From Sulfuricaulis sp. (lineage in GTDB: Bacteria; Pseudomonadota; Gammaproteobacteria; Acidiferrobacterales; Sulfurifustaceae), in assembly GCA_030650525.1 (NCBI GenBank), contig JAUSDQ010000109.1, forward strand, positions 1-32,386: a DNA stretch of 32,386 bases. The letters are read 5' to 3'. Positions 9,338 through 17,728 of the stretch are shown in pieces (the stretch's first letter is position 1; the number at the start of each line of letters is the position of its first letter). Made by a program: the position numbers and the translations under genes. A model generated the notes under the pieces. It did not search any database. It was not told where the DNA came from and saw only the letters and a list, made by a program, of their open reading frames with translations.

Positions 9338-9736
9338 GTAGATATCCCTGTCAACGTTACGAACCCAAAACCCCCAACACCGATAAAGTATACACCGTCA
9401 CAAAACGGATTGGTGGGCGGAAATGCGGCAACCGCCCTATTGTCCGGATTTGAGTCATGACCAACGGCAACCACCATGAAAAGACAGTACCTTATGATCG
9501 CCTATATTTGCGATGAAATTCAGACGAAATGTAGTGGACTCGTGCCTCGATTCGCGCTGCACGGTCGGTGGCGGGCCGCGGGTACGCTAAAATTTCCTGT
9601 TCGGGCCCGGTCTGGCGGCGGCTTTACAGCAACATGACCTTAGGTCAATGGTCCTGTTGACCGATGGCCGGCATCGGTCTTATTCAGAGCGGTTGCTGAT
9701 ACACTTTCGCGGGGTTTTCAGCAGAGCGACATCGGA
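9338..9736. other. 399-base intergenic region with two operator-like palindromes
   Basis: This divergent spacer lies between the zinc-ribbon gene and the FAD oxidoreductase gene. Two inverted repeats stand out: TGACCT-T-AGGTCA (9635-9647) and ACCGATG-GCCGG-CATCGGT (9660-9678). The first has the form of a dimeric-repressor operator. A TTGACC hexamer (9657-9662) overlaps the second. No fully convincing -10 is paired with it; a TTATTC-type sequence follows at about the right distance. I see no gene in this stretch. Confidence 0.4.
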
Positions 9737-11080
9737 ATGACCACCGTCACCTACGAAGAAAAGAAACGGCGTCTGACGGAATTTCTGCGCAGCTATCGCA
9801 GCGGGAGCATTCGCCTCGGCAAAACCACCTCCAATCTCTTTCGGGACCAGGCCGACACCCAGGCGCAAAAGCTGGACGTGCGTGATTTCAACAACGTACT
9901 CCACGTGGATCCCGCGGGCGGTACGGTCGAAGTCGAGGGCATGACCCCGTACGCCAAGCTGGTGTCAGAATGCCTGAGGCACAATGTGCTGCCGGCCGTC
10001 GTGCCGCAGCTTAAGTCCATTACCATCGGCGGGGCCGCCGCCGGATGCGGCATTGAATCCTCCTCTTTCCGCTACGGGCTGGCGCATGAAACGGTCCAGG
10101 AGATGGAAATTCTCCTGGGCAATGGCACCACCGTTCTGTGCCGGCCTGACAATGAACATCGCGAACTTTTTTACGGGTTTCCTAATTCCTATGGCACACT
10201 CGGATATGTCCTGAAACTGAGGACCAAGGTGGTTCCGGTGAAGCCGTATGTAAGACTGACTCATCTTCGCTTCTCGGATCCGAAAGCCTATTTCATTGAA
10301 TTGGCGCAACACGGCGGTCGCCATGACGTCGATTTTGTCGACGGGGTGGTGTTCAGCCGGAATGAAATGATTATTACGCTTGGCCGGTTTACCGATAACG
10401 CGCCCTATACCAGCGATTACACCTACAAATTTATTTATTACAAATCGCTGCGCGAGCGTTCCGAGGATTATCTGACCGTTGAAGATTATATTTGGCGCTG
10501 GGATACCGACTGGTTCTGGTGTTCAAAAAATCTGTTGGCCCAGAACCCATTCATCCGCCGGCTATACGGCCGCGCGCGACTTAATTCGATTACCTACACC
10601 CGGATCATGCGGTGGAACAGCCGCTGGAAGCTCACGCGCCGTTTCGACAAACTTTTCGGCTTCCATGCCGAGTCGGTGATCCAGGATGTCGAGATTCCCG
10701 TTGAGCACGCATCGGAATTCCTGGATTTTTATCACGACGCCATCCGCTTCATGCCGGTGTGGATATGCCCCACGCGCGCTTACGACAAAAATGCGAAATT
10801 CGATCTTTACCGCATGAACCCGGAGAAGCTGTACATCAACTTCGGATTCTGGGATGTGATTCGCGCAAGAAATAAACTGCCAACGGGTTATCACAACCGG
10901 AAAATCGAGGAGCAGGTGATCGCGCTGGGTGGAATAAAATCGCTGTATTCGGATTCCTACTTTACGCCGGATCAATTCTGGCAAATCTATAACAAACCGG
11001 CGTACGACAGACTCAAGAAAAAATATGACCCGGATGGTGTCCTCAGGGATATTTATCGAAAGTGTGTGCTCAAGGAGTAA
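9737..11080 (+). CDS. FAD-binding oxidoreductase, DHCR24-like
   Basis: A 447-residue flavoprotein of the FAD-linked oxidase (PCMH-type, GlcD-like) class. The FAD domain shows VLHVDPAGGTVEVEGMTPYAKLV at about residues 54-76. It continues with PAVVPQLKSITIGGAAAGCGIESSSF, HETVQEMEILLGNGTTVLCRPDN and FPNSYGTLGYVLKLRTKVVPVKPYV. These blocks are closest to eukaryotic delta-24-sterol reductase (DHCR24/DIMINUTO), which reduces a side-chain double bond. Bacterial members have mostly unknown substrates. The C-terminal half is aromatic-rich (WRWDTDWFWCSKN) and ends KKKYDPDGVLRDIYRKC, as in the family. It is a single gene with operator-like palindromes upstream. Whether it reduces polyisoprenoid or hopanoid-type lipids or oxidises a hydroxy acid cannot be decided here. 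Confidence 0.82.
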   Translation: MTTVTYEEKKRRLTEFLRSYRSGSIRLGKTTSNLFRDQADTQAQKLDVRDFNNVLHVDPAGGTVEVEGMTPYAKLVSECLRHNVLPAVVPQLKSITIGGAAAGCGIESSSFRYGLAHETVQEMEILLGNGTTVLCRPDNEHRELFYGFPNSYGTLGYVLKLRTKVVPVKPYVRLTHLRFSDPKAYFIELAQHGGRHDVDFVDGVVFSRNEMIITLGRFTDNAPYTSDYTYKFIYYKSLRERSEDYLTVEDYIWRWDTDWFWCSKNLLAQNPFIRRLYGRARLNSITYTRIMRWNSRWKLTRRFDKLFGFHAESVIQDVEIPVEHASEFLDFYHDAIRFMPVWICPTRAYDKNAKFDLYRMNPEKLYINFGFWDVIRARNKLPTGYHNRKIEEQVIALGGIKSLYSDSYFTPDQFWQIYNKPAYDRLKKKYDPDGVLRDIYRKCVLKE

Positions 11081-11416
11081 AGTATTCTTTTGGTAGCGTG
11101 CGGTAATAGTGTTATCAGCACCAAATTGTCATTGGCAGAAAACACACACCTGTCGCGTAAGCCGCACAATTGGGCCACCGGGATATGTCGATACGCTAGG
11201 CGCGGTGCCTGTTTTACACAGTTTATCGGTGGCTACCGCACGTTGATCTGGCCAGTGTGGGCCTGGTAATAGTCTATAATGTCTCATTGTTTATACTTGT
11301 AATTTCCCGACTTTTCCCCCTTAATAGGTAATGTTGTCATTGGTTTTCTAATGGCAAAGAGAGTTGGGTCCAGCGTAGTCCTCATGTATCGATCGTATTC
11401 ACACAAGGAGGTTCGC
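11081..11416. other. 336-base intergenic region with long-range inverted repeat
   Basis: CGTGCGGTA (11097-11105) and TACCGCACG (11234-11242) are perfect inverted copies that would close a structure of about 145 bases. GGTAGC (11092-11097) could instead pair with GCTACC (11232-11237), so two registers compete. GGTAATAGT occurs twice (11102, 11265). The region may hold a structured 3' end of the upstream gene or a small RNA. No gene was recognised. Confidence 0.35.
11275..11280 (+). promoter_or_regulatory. Candidate -10 box for the 62-residue protein
   Basis: A perfect TATAAT lies 136 bases before the ATG at 11417. The sequence 17 bases upstream is not a recognisable -35, and there is no TGn extension. 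It is a candidate only. Confidence 0.3.
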
Positions 11417-11605
11417 ATGAGTGAAACACGACGCGCAGCAAAGATGGATACAGGTAACCCTGTCACCGGCGAAATGGGCAGAGACTCTGTTGAGGTCGCG
11501 GAGGCGATCAAAGCGCTGCAATCGCAGCTCGCCGATTTACGCAAGATTGTTCAAGCCGCAAAAGCACCGGAAGATGATGCTACCGGTTTCGGTCGGCGCC
11601 AATAA
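11417..11605 (+). CDS. Small 62-residue hypothetical protein
   Basis: A predicted 62-residue soluble protein. Its first half is polar (ETRRAAKMDTGNPVTGEMGR). A heptad-like helix follows (VEVAEAIKALQSQLADLRKIVQAAK, about residues 27-51) that could form a short coiled coil. The start is well supported by AAGGAGG (11405-11411) five bases before the ATG; an in-frame frame opening at 11351 lacks such a site. No known family was recognised. It stands alone between two long non-coding stretches. The strong ribosome site and composition argue that it is real. Confidence 0.6.
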   Translation: MSETRRAAKMDTGNPVTGEMGRDSVEVAEAIKALQSQLADLRKIVQAAKAPEDDATGFGRRQ

Positions 11606-12153
11606 GCCTTCCTGTATCCCGCACTGTAATTTCTACATTTTCATTTACTGCTTATCCGGCTATCCGATCGTTGGATGGTGAGGCCGGTCTGCTTGATGCA
11701 TTATCCGGACAGAGCGTCGGCACCAGACCGCCAAGCCGTACCCCCAGGAAGAAATCACAAACGTTAGCCTTTCCGACGCGGCGAGAGCGTCGGCAGGAAA
11801 TGTTGCCACGTGGGGAATCTGACCACGGAAATGAACCTTGGCGGATGAGCCGCCTATCTGGTGACGGGGCACCCGCTATCGGGACAAGACAAACCAGCCG
11901 AAAGACAGGCCGCTCCGCCAACCCGTCTAAATATTTTCCGGGAGCCGCCGGGCGTGAAAAACCGGGTCTAATCAGGGTGCGTTTTGTTGCACACAGCCAA
12001 AAGGGGCACAAATGATGGTATCGTATGCGCCCTAAGGCGAGTATCGGATTTCCAGGCAGAATTTGATGCCATGGCGACAGCATAAAACTGCTCGGATAGC
12101 CCCAGCAACAGCGAGCAGACAGCCCCAGAGAGGGTAATTGGAGCGGCAATACG
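11606..12153 (+). other. 548-base structured non-coding leader upstream of gspA
   Basis: No protein gene was recognised. Several hairpins occur in a row: CCGACGC/GCGTCGG (11773-11793), GGCGG/CCGCC (11840-11854), and CCCG/CGGG (11872-11883) nested inside GACGGG (11863-11868) with CCCGTC (11922-11927). Such density is unusual for a spacer and points to a transcribed structured RNA or a decayed one. The following gene, gspA, begins at 12154 after GGAGCGGCAATACG. Confidence 0.45.
11863..11955 (+). ncRNA. Degenerate GEMM-I (c-di-GMP-I)-like riboswitch motif
   Basis: The core CAAACC (11890-11895), three bases, CGAAAG (11899-11904), three bases, GG, then CGC-nnn-GCC (11911-11919) follows the conserved GEMM-I order CAAACC-CGAAAG-GGGACGCAAAGCC. 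CCGTCTAAA and GGGAGCCGCCGGG then sit where the second helix and its 3' partner would be. There are clear faults. The stem around GAAA has A-A and C-A mismatches, the AAA of GCAAAGCC is TCC, one base is missing, and an A rather than G precedes CAAACC. It is therefore either a decayed riboswitch or chance similarity. Confidence 0.25.
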
Positions 12154-13863
12154 ATGTACCTACAGTATTTTGGCTTACGGGAAAATCCGTTTTCTATTCC
12201 GCCGGACCCACACTATCTCTATCTGAGCCGGGGCCACCAGGAGGCGTTTGCGCACCTGCAATACGGTTTGGGAGAGAGCGGTGGCTTCGTTCAGCTTACC
12301 GGCGAAGTCGGTACCGGCAAGACGCTGCTCGTGCGCGCGCTGGTGGAGCGGTTGCCCGAGTTTGTGGATGTGGCGCTGATTCTCTATCCGGTGCTGACCG
12401 TGGCCGAGTTTGTTGCGGCGATTTGCGATGAATTGCGCATCCCGCGCCCCGCTAAATTCTCGACTCTCAAGCAATTGATCGACGTACTCAACGCGCACCT
12501 GCTGCAAAGCCACGCGCAAGGGCGCCATACGGTCTTGATAATCGATGAGGCGCAAAATTTAAGCCGCGAAGTGTTGGAGCAGATTCGGCTGCTCACCAAT
12601 CTCGAAACCACCAAACAGAAGCTGCTGCAAATCATTCTGATTGGCCAACCGGAACTTTCAAGCCTGCTGGCGCAGCGGGACTTGCGCCAGCTTGCCCAGC
12701 GCATCACCGCGCGCTATCGCCTGGTTCCGCTCACGTACATCGAGACCTGTCATTACATTGCCCATCGCTGCCACGTGGCGGGGGCGCAAACCTCTCTCTT
12801 TAACCAGGCCGCGAAGCGTCGTGTGCACGCTCTCTCGCGCGGCATTCCGCGATTGATCAACATGATCTGCGATCGCGCCTTGCTTGGCGCCTACACGCGC
12901 GAAAAAACCATCGTGGAAGCAGGCATTGTCGACCGTGCCGCGGCGGAGGTTGGATCGCCGTCAACACAAGTGCGCAGGCTTGCCTGGCGCGTGCTGGTGC
13001 CGGCATCGATGGCGCTGCTTATCATTCTGGTTTTTCTGGGCTGGAAGTGGTTTCCCGCAGGGATATCCTCGCCGTCGATACATGGCGAGAGCGCTTCAGC
13101 GTCCACAGCCAATGTGACAGCAGGATCCGCCGCCAACAATGCTGCCCCGGTTCCGGCCGGCACTGCCGCATCGACGACCGCCGCCAAAGTTGCTCCGGCG
13201 AATGCAGCATCCAAATCCGTGGCCACGCTCGATTCATTGCTCGCCAGTCCCGAGATCAGGACAGACACGGAATCTGCGATGAAAAGCCTTTTTGTACGAT
13301 GGGGCCTTGATTATGCTGCTCTCGTCGGTGCCACCGGTTGTGAGCGCGCGCTGAAAGCCGGCGTGCGTTGTATTTACATGACCGGAACATGGAACAATCT
13401 GCGCCAACACAATCGCCCTGCCGTCATCGAACTGCAGGATGCCGCGGGCCGCAAGCATCATGTGCTCGTGGCGTCACTGACAACCAACTCCGTGTCGCTG
13501 GAAATGGGTGGACTGCAGGTTGCATTTACCCTCGACGAGGTGGGCCGGGCGTGGTTCGGAAAGTATCTGTTGCTCTGGCGGCCGGTGGCACCGGAGCAGG
13601 GGACGCTTCGGCTTGGCGACCGCGGGGATGGAGTCATCTGGTTGCGCGATGCGCTGGCCCGTTACCGTGGCGATTCAATAGCGCCGGACGCAAACGACAT
13701 TTTCGACAGCGAGTTCGAAGTGCGACTTAAAGAATTCCAGATGCTTCACCGACTCGCCGTGGATGGCGTGGCAGGGCAGGCCACCGTTGCGCTGTTGCAC
13801 GGCTTTCTTCAGGACAAATCACCCACGCTCTCCACGGATACGGCGATGGCGGAGGGGCGCTAA
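12154..13863 (+). CDS. gspA: GspA/ExeA-type ATPase with peptidoglycan-binding domain
   Basis: A 569-residue inner-membrane protein of the ExeA/GspA family, which with GspB helps the type II secretion secretin assemble through peptidoglycan. Residues 1-265 are an AAA ATPase: YFGLRENPFSIPPDP at the start, Walker A GEVGTGKT (50-57), Walker B VLIIDEAQ (128-134) and the sensor region LIGQPEL. One membrane helix spans about 278-298, followed by an Ala/Ser/Thr-rich linker. A C39-peptidase-like fold (about 370-475) and a peptidoglycan-binding domain (about 485-552: LRLGDRGDGVIWLRDAL, FQMLHRLAVDGVAGQAT) complete it. gspB follows after two bases. No core gsp genes are present in the window. Confidence 0.92.
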   Translation: MYLQYFGLRENPFSIPPDPHYLYLSRGHQEAFAHLQYGLGESGGFVQLTGEVGTGKTLLVRALVERLPEFVDVALILYPVLTVAEFVAAICDELRIPRPAKFSTLKQLIDVLNAHLLQSHAQGRHTVLIIDEAQNLSREVLEQIRLLTNLETTKQKLLQIILIGQPELSSLLAQRDLRQLAQRITARYRLVPLTYIETCHYIAHRCHVAGAQTSLFNQAAKRRVHALSRGIPRLINMICDRALLGAYTREKTIVEAGIVDRAAAEVGSPSTQVRRLAWRVLVPASMALLIILVFLGWKWFPAGISSPSIHGESASASTANVTAGSAANNAAPVPAGTAASTTAAKVAPANAASKSVATLDSLLASPEIRTDTESAMKSLFVRWGLDYAALVGATGCERALKAGVRCIYMTGTWNNLRQHNRPAVIELQDAAGRKHHVLVASLTTNSVSLEMGGLQVAFTLDEVGRAWFGKYLLLWRPVAPEQGTLRLGDRGDGVIWLRDALARYRGDSIAPDANDIFDSEFEVRLKEFQMLHRLAVDGVAGQATVALLHGFLQDKSPTLSTDTAMAEGR

Positions 13864-13865
13864 GC

Positions 13866-14546
13866 ATGTCTTATATTCTGGATGCGCTTAGAAAATCCCA
13901 GCAGGCGCGGCAGACCGGTACTGCCGCGGGGCCCCGCGGGGCGGCACATGACTTTTCCATATCATTACCGGGTGTCGGCTGGTGGCTGATGGCGGGTATT
14001 GTCCTGTTGTTTGCGTTGATAGTTGCCGCGCTGTATTTCTGGCGCAGCACGGTCAGCGGTATTCCCGTCGCAGCGCCCGTTGAAGCGGTTGCCAAAGCCT
14101 CACTAATCAAAACTGAGCCCGTTGCCGCTGAAAAATCTTCACCGTTATTGGAAAAACCCGATAGCATTCCCCCGCTTGTCCGCGGCCTGGAGGAGGAAGC
14201 CAAAGTTGCTGTCCCCGTTACCCCCAAAAAGGCCACAGTGGTTCGTCCGCCGAAGAAGGCGGTGGCAAAGCCCCGCCCTGAAATTGCCCCGGCCATACCT
14301 CTCGTGACGGATGACACGCCTTTGCTGCAACACATGTCTGCGGAGCTCCAGCAAGCGATACCGCCGATGGCGGTAACCATCCATGTCTATTCCCCTCAGG
14401 AATCCCAGCGGATTCTCTTCATTAACAACCGGGAGTTTCACAGGGGCGATCAGGTCGACGGCGGCATTCGGGTTGAGGATATCGTTCCGGATGGCGTTGT
14501 TCTAAGTTACCGGGGGGAACGCTTCAAGCTTGGCCGGCCTCGTTGA
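13866..14546 (+). CDS. gspB: GspB/ExeB-type secretion assembly protein
   Basis: A 226-residue partner of GspA. The cytoplasmic start MSYILDALRKSQQARQ is the GspB signature. A single membrane helix (about residues 38-60, WWLMAGIVLLFALIVAALYFW) is followed by a Pro/Lys/Ala-rich periplasmic linker. The C-terminal GspB domain (about 160-226) contains AVTIHVYSPQESQRILFINN, FHRGDQVDGGIRVEDI and VVLSYRGERFKLGRPR. In Aeromonas and Vibrio the pair forms a complex needed to place the secretin. It begins two bases after the gspA stop, so the two genes are almost surely translated from one message. Confidence 0.9.
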   Translation: MSYILDALRKSQQARQTGTAAGPRGAAHDFSISLPGVGWWLMAGIVLLFALIVAALYFWRSTVSGIPVAAPVEAVAKASLIKTEPVAAEKSSPLLEKPDSIPPLVRGLEEEAKVAVPVTPKKATVVRPPKKAVAKPRPEIAPAIPLVTDDTPLLQHMSAELQQAIPPMAVTIHVYSPQESQRILFINNREFHRGDQVDGGIRVEDIVPDGVVLSYRGERFKLGRPR

Positions 14547-14855
14547 TTTCATGCCGTTGTTTTGGCCCTTTAGGGGCCGGTATTATCCCCAAAAACCTGT
14601 TTTCCTGTGTTAATACCAACAAAATCACCAGATTGCCCTTCGGGCACAATAATTGCTCATATCCTTATACTAGCAGTGTGTAGAGATAATGTTTGGGCGA
14701 ACGCCAAGTCTCCGATGGGTTGCGCTGACGTCCGATAAATTACCTCTCATCCTGAAAGATTTTTTTATACTGTCAGACGTAGCTGGCGGGGCGCGCCGAA
14801 GATATGTCAGTCACGTCCTTGATGGAGGCTTAACGGCTTCCAATTTGGAGAGAAC
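14547..14855. other. 309-base intergenic region with two small hairpins
   Basis: GGCCC-TTTAG-GGGCC (14564-14578) lies 17 bases after the gspB stop, and TGCCC-TTC-GGGCA (14634-14646) lies further on. Neither has a T-run, so intrinsic termination is doubtful. TATACT (14766-14771) could be a -10 for the next operon but has no matching -35. No gene was seen. Confidence 0.35.
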
Positions 14856-15248
14856 ATGAACGAGCGCATATTTCGCATCATTCTGGGAGCCGTGCTGCTG
14901 TTATTGCTTTACTTCGATCTGCGCCAGGCGGTTTACGGCTTCATCGTATTATCGTTTTTCGAAGGCGTAACCAATTGGCGTATCCCAATTCTGGTTTCCC
15001 GTATGTTGGGCGATCGGAATGCGGGAACAGCAGATTGCACGTTGTCACCGGGCGCCGGGGCGCGATTCAATTTCGAAGCGGAACGGGCCCTGCGCCTGGC
15101 GGTTGCCGTGTTTCTGGTCGTCAGTTACGTGGTATTTCCCAAGGAGTTGTGGTTCTTCCCGTGGTTCATCGGCTTCGCCCTTTTCGGCGCCGGCTTGAGC
15201 GGCATCTGCCCCATGGTGATGGGCTTTCGCTGGCTGGGTTTTAGATGA
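14856..15248 (+). CDS. DUF2892-type small membrane protein
   Basis: A 130-residue inner-membrane protein. The N-terminal helix (RIILGAVLLLLLYFDLRQAVYGFIVL) and C-terminal helices (LRLAVAVFLVVSYVVFP; WFFPWFIGFALFGAGLSGICPMVMGF) frame a polar loop. The arrangement and the closing GxSGxCPxxMGFRWLG resemble DUF2892, the membrane part of YgaP-type proteins, but with an inserted loop of about 35 residues and no rhodanese domain. GGAGAGAAC precedes the ATG. The stop overlaps the start of the GGDEF-EAL gene (ATGA at 15245-15248), so the two are translationally coupled. It may work with that signalling protein; this is inference from overlap only. Confidence 0.75.
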   Translation: MNERIFRIILGAVLLLLLYFDLRQAVYGFIVLSFFEGVTNWRIPILVSRMLGDRNAGTADCTLSPGAGARFNFEAERALRLAVAVFLVVSYVVFPKELWFFPWFIGFALFGAGLSGICPMVMGFRWLGFR

Positions 15249-17698
15249 AATCCATGCTGACGAGGCCGGATGCAGGCGATAGCCTCCAGTCCAGTCTCTC
15301 GACCAAAATCTCGGTCATTGTATTCTGGGGCATGATCCTGGTGGGTCTGCTCGCGTCATTCGGAATGTTGCATGGTCGCGAACAGGAAATTGCCACCAAC
15401 TACTCGGTCCAGGCCAACAGTCTGTCGTATGAGCTTGATGAGTATATCGACGGCATGGAGACATTTTCCTGGAATGATCTTGAGAATAAAGTTCGTGAAT
15501 TATCCGTTCGGCACCTTGCCGTCGGCGTTAGCCTTGGTGCCGAGGGTCATCAGTTTCTGCTAGGTGAGCAAGGATCCAAGCTAATCTCCATTAAGCGCAC
15601 ATTTGCCTATCGCCCCAAAAACACTCAAGGCGCGCCTGCTCATGTCAAGGTGGTGGCTGTATTCAATTACCCGGCCCTGCAGGATGCTCTTGCCCTGGAA
15701 CGCAAGAAGGTGTTGGTTGCCATCGGCGTCACCATGCTTGCCTTCGGTCTGCTCTTGCACTGGATGCTCAGAAAAGTGTTGACCCGTCCGTTCCACCACA
15801 TGGTGCGAACCGCCAAGTCCATAACCCATGGGGAGATGGCGCTGCGGTTCGAGGAAAGCCGTACCGATGAATTCGGTTTTCTTGCCCGGTTTATCAACAA
15901 GGCACTCGATTTCGTTAGCTTGAAGCAGGAGGAGCTGCAGGCGGCGTTGAAAAAGGTGCGCCAGTCCGAAACGAATTTGCTGAAAGAAAAATCCCTTATT
16001 GAGGTTACCTTGCACTCCATTGGCGATGCCGTGATAACCACCGATGCGGCGGGAAATATCCAGTATTTCAACCTGATGGCGGAACAGCTGACCGGATGGC
16101 AGCTGAATGATGCGCATGGCAAACCGGTCCGCGATGTTCTGCGCCTGATCGACGAGGAGCACAGAAAACCGGTGGACAGTTCCGTTGAATCCTGTCTGCG
16201 CGAGGGCATCGTGGTCGGGACGGTCGAGCATGTCGTGCTCGTCCGGCCGGACGGCTCGGAAGTGGATGTGGTGAACACGGCGGCACCGATTCGAGCCGAG
16301 CATGGCGGTTTGCTGATTGGCGCCGTGCTGGTGATCCACGACGTGAGCCGGGCGCGCAAGATGGCAAAGCAATTGTCCTATCAGGCCAGCCATGACGACC
16401 TGACCGGGCTTTTCAACCGGCGCGAATTCGAGCGCCGCCTGGCTAAACTGGTGGACTCCTCCGAATCCGGTAATCAGGAACACACGCTTTGTTATATGGA
16501 TCTTGACCAGTTCAAGATCGTCAATGATACCTGCGGGCATATAGCCGGCGACGAACTGCTGCGCCAGTTTACCGCGATTTTGCGCGGCACCATCCGCGAC
16601 ACGGATACCGTGGCCCGCCTGGGCGGCGATGAGTTTGGCATCCTGTTTGCGCGCTGCAACGCCGAGGTGGCCAAGCGGATTGCGGAAAACCTGCTTTCCC
16701 GGGTCAAGGAATACCGCTTTGCCTGGAAGGAGTACGCCTTTGACGTCGGCGTCAGTATCGGCCTGGTCTCCATCGCATCGGGCGAACAGAGCGTGACAGA
16801 CATCATGAGCGCGGCGGATGTGGCCTGTTATGCTGCAAAAGACGCGGGGCGCAATCGCGTCCACGTCTATCATCTCGAAGACAGCGAACTCAAGCAGCGT
16901 CATGGCGAGATGCGCTGGGTCTCGCGCATCGGCAAGGCGCTGGAACAAGACCGTTTTCAGCTCTACTGCCAGAAAATCGTGCCGGTGGTGGATTCGAAGA
17001 ACAGCGCCCCGCATTACGAGCTGCTGATCCGTTTGTTGGACGAGGAAGGCAAGATAATTCCACCGCTCGCCTTCATTCCGGCCGCCGAACGCTACAATCT
17101 CATGACATCCATTGACCGGTGGGTGGTGGGCAAGGCCTTCGAGACATTTTCGGCCAACGCCGGCATCGTCTCCGGTTGGTTATTTTCCATCAACCTCTCG
17201 GGCCAGTCTCTGAGCGAGGAAGGTTTTCTAAAGTTTGTTATCGATACCTTCGACAAAACCGGGGTTGCTCCGGATCGCGTCTGTTTCGAGATCACGGAGA
17301 CCACCGCCATGGTCAACCTCACGCGCGCGACGCAGTTCATTGCCGTGCTCAAAGGCATGGGCTGTCACTTTTCGCTCGATGATTTCGGCACCGGCCTGAG
17401 TTCCTTCGGTTATCTCAAGGCGCTGAATGTGGATTATCTGAAGATCGATGGAAGTTTTGTGCGACATATCGTCAGTGACCCGGTCAACCGCGCCGTGGTC
17501 GAGGCCGCCAACCAGATTGGCCATGCCATGGGCATTAAGACCGTTGCCGAGTTTGTAGAAAGCAATGAGATAATGGAAATATTACGTCAGATCGGCGTGG
17601 ACTACGCTCAAGGCTACGCCGTGGGGAAACCCCATCCGCTGAACGAGCTGTTTTCAGAGGCCGATCGCCCGATGGCGCAAAAGTCTGCCGGGAGGTAA
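15245..17698 (+). CDS. Membrane PAS-GGDEF-EAL cyclic di-GMP protein
   Basis: An 817-residue c-di-GMP turnover enzyme. Two membrane helices (about 22-42 and 156-175) flank a periplasmic sensor of about 110 residues, followed by HAMP (about 175-228), a short coiled coil and PAS (about 250-372). The GGDEF domain has an intact GGDEF at 460-464 and an inhibitory-site RDTD at 451-454. The EAL domain shows YELLIRL (591-597), Asn650, ITET (683-686), the metal-binding DDFGTG (712-717), Lys733, Glu769 and QGY (789-791). The EAL triad reads ELL, a tolerated variant. Both activities look possible, so the net direction is unknown. Translation is coupled to the DUF2892 gene, and a zinc-ribbon gene converges 30 bases downstream. 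Confidence 0.95.
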   Translation: MKSMLTRPDAGDSLQSSLSTKISVIVFWGMILVGLLASFGMLHGREQEIATNYSVQANSLSYELDEYIDGMETFSWNDLENKVRELSVRHLAVGVSLGAEGHQFLLGEQGSKLISIKRTFAYRPKNTQGAPAHVKVVAVFNYPALQDALALERKKVLVAIGVTMLAFGLLLHWMLRKVLTRPFHHMVRTAKSITHGEMALRFEESRTDEFGFLARFINKALDFVSLKQEELQAALKKVRQSETNLLKEKSLIEVTLHSIGDAVITTDAAGNIQYFNLMAEQLTGWQLNDAHGKPVRDVLRLIDEEHRKPVDSSVESCLREGIVVGTVEHVVLVRPDGSEVDVVNTAAPIRAEHGGLLIGAVLVIHDVSRARKMAKQLSYQASHDDLTGLFNRREFERRLAKLVDSSESGNQEHTLCYMDLDQFKIVNDTCGHIAGDELLRQFTAILRGTIRDTDTVARLGGDEFGILFARCNAEVAKRIAENLLSRVKEYRFAWKEYAFDVGVSIGLVSIASGEQSVTDIMSAADVACYAAKDAGRNRVHVYHLEDSELKQRHGEMRWVSRIGKALEQDRFQLYCQKIVPVVDSKNSAPHYELLIRLLDEEGKIIPPLAFIPAAERYNLMTSIDRWVVGKAFETFSANAGIVSGWLFSINLSGQSLSEEGFLKFVIDTFDKTGVAPDRVCFEITETTAMVNLTRATQFIAVLKGMGCHFSLDDFGTGLSSFGYLKALNVDYLKIDGSFVRHIVSDPVNRAVVEAANQIGHAMGIKTVAEFVESNEIMEILRQIGVDYAQGYAVGKPHPLNELFSEADRPMAQKSAGR

Positions 17699-17728
17699 TT
17701 CCGCGAAGCTAGCGCGCGCCGGTTTTTC

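Noticed and set aside
9338-9736. A short gene in the spacer before the FAD oxidoreductase
   Set aside because: No frame of useful length has a ribosome site; the stretch shows palindromes and promoter-like hexamers instead.
11652-12149. 165-codon minus-strand open frame in the gspA leader
   Set aside because: Composition is not protein-like (Pro, Arg, Cys, Ser-rich), no ribosome site, and the stretch is better explained by RNA-like hairpins.
15581-17014. 477-codon open frame antisense to the GGDEF-EAL gene
   Set aside because: It is an opposite-strand shadow of strongly conserved coding sequence, with histidine- and arginine-rich low-quality protein and no ribosome site.
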